From Flectobacillus sp. (GTDB taxonomy: Bacteria > Bacteroidota > Bacteroidia > Cytophagales > Spirosomataceae), in NCBI GenBank assembly GCA_029865665.1, contig JARXAV010000252.1, forward strand, positions 1 to 6,918: 6,918 nucleotides of DNA, given 5' to 3'. The stretch's first letter is position 1. Each line of letters opens with the position of its first letter. The notes under the pieces were generated by a model. It was not told the origin of the DNA. It saw nothing but the letters and a program-made list of their open reading frames with translations, and did not search any database. The position numbers were made by a program, and so were the translations under genes. Below, piece after piece: positions 6,321-6,918 of this stretch.

Positions 6321-6918
6321 TTACTTTGATTTCAACAATTGTACGGAGCTATCGTTAATTTCAAATTTGTTGCTTTTCAATAAAGTCAATACTTCTGAAC
6401 CTGCCAAGATTACTGGGCCATAACCGTGTGCAGCAAAAGGACTAATTGGTCGGTGGTAGTAAAAAGCAGGATCAAAGCCCATACCAGTTCCTACACAAGT
6501 ACCCTCAACCTGACCTTGCTCGTTTACTTTAGTAGAAACAGCGTTCCACCCCAACATAGTAGCAGGTGTGTAGGCTAATGGATCTAACCAACCTTTATTA
6601 ATTGCTTTTGCAAAACAATAGGTATAAATAGCGGTAGCCGATGTTTCTAAATAAGAATCGTTGCGGTCTAACAATTGATGCCAAAAACCAGATCCAGACT
6701 GATAAGAAGCCAATCCTTTTGCATGTGCTTTCAACAAAGCTAAGATTTGTGGTCTCCCAGGATGATTCTCAGGTAACACATCTAATAGCTCTATGGCTGT
6801 CAGAATCCCCCAACCATTTGCTCTAGCCCAGTGGAATTGAGGGTGTTCTGTCATCCCTTCTACCCAACCGTGCATATACACGCCTTTCTCTTTATTGAAC
6901 ATACGTTTTGAGAAAGCT
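6321..6918 (-). CDS. GH88/GH105-type unsaturated uronyl hydrolase, C-terminal part
   Basis: The visible 198 residues are the C-terminal half of an (alpha/alpha)6-barrel unsaturated glucuronyl/rhamnogalacturonyl hydrolase; family members are usually about 350-400 residues. These enzymes hydrate the double bond of the 4,5-unsaturated uronic acid left by polysaccharide lyases and release it. Motifs seen are GVYMHGW, WARANGW (6830-6810, equivalent to the W-G-R-A-M-G-W substrate-binding segment of YteR), then SYLETSATAIYTYCFA, and GTCVGTGMGFDPAFYYHRP followed by AAHGYGPVILAGSE. The frame stays open to the window edge (Ala-Phe-Ser-Lys-Arg before the ATG at 6902), so that ATG is internal and the true start is outside. 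The catalytic aspartate expected further upstream is not visible. An ordinary terminator ends the gene, so it is transcribed separately from susC-susD. GH105 is favoured over GH88 from the motifs; the exact substrate, pectic or other, is unresolved. Confidence 0.9.
   Translation of the reverse strand, partial: AFSKRMFNKEKGVYMHGWVEGMTEHPQFHWARANGWGILTAIELLDVLPENHPGRPQILALLKAHAKGLASYQSGSGFWHQLLDRNDSYLETSATAIYTYCFAKAINKGWLDPLAYTPATMLGWNAVSTKVNEQGQVEGTCVGTGMGFDPAFYYHRPISPFAAHGYGPVILAGSEVLTLLKSNKFEINDSSVQLLKSK

Noticed and set aside
6641..6826. Plus-strand open frame opposite the uronyl hydrolase
   Set aside because: It is antisense to the conserved WARANGW and SYLETSATA regions; no independent support.
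6321..6902. The ATG at 6902 as the true start of the hydrolase
   Set aside because: The frame stays open upstream to the window edge, and the protein begins in the middle of the family fold, so this methionine is internal.

Overview
The window is part of a polysaccharide-utilisation locus from a Bacteroidota bacterium. The SusC/SusD pair, the absence of clear Shine-Dalgarno sequences (A-rich leaders instead), the lipobox followed by acidic residues and the low GC content all point to that phylum. The style of the proteins suggests Cytophagales (Spirosomataceae-like), but that placement is an inference. Every gene seen is on the minus strand, so transcription runs from high to low coordinates.

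Layout in order of transcription: (1) 6918-6321, the C-terminal half of a GH88/GH105-type unsaturated uronyl hydrolase, cut by the window edge and closed by a strong intrinsic terminator (6259-6226). (2) 6320-5810, a 511-base regulatory gap. (3) 5809-2651, a complete 1052-residue SusC-type TonB-dependent outer-membrane transporter. (4) A 75-base intercistronic gap with a stem-loop. (5) 2575-866, a complete 569-residue SusD/RagB lipoprotein, closed by a good terminator (828-791). (6) 865-249, a 617-base regulatory gap. (7) 248-1, the first 82 codons of a second SusC paralogue that continues outside the window.

Expected function: the SusD lipoprotein and SusC channel bind and import an oligosaccharide across the outer membrane, and the uronyl hydrolase removes the 4,5-unsaturated uronic acid left by polysaccharide lyases. 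This suggests an acidic, lyase-cleaved glycan such as pectin or rhamnogalacturonan. No lyase is visible, so the substrate is not proven.

The most interesting material is non-coding. The two susC genes share near-identical start regions (signal peptide and the bases before the ATG). They also share a 19-bp upstream element (16/19 identical) placed exactly 23 bases upstream of a TTTG -33-like box in both copies, and a second shared element around AAACGTTT (15/18 identical). This indicates an old duplication of a whole regulated susC module. The copy upstream of the partial susC carries an extra AT-rich perfect palindrome of about 33 bp that the other copy lacks. I see no CRISPR array, tRNA, rRNA, insertion sequence or clearly novel system.
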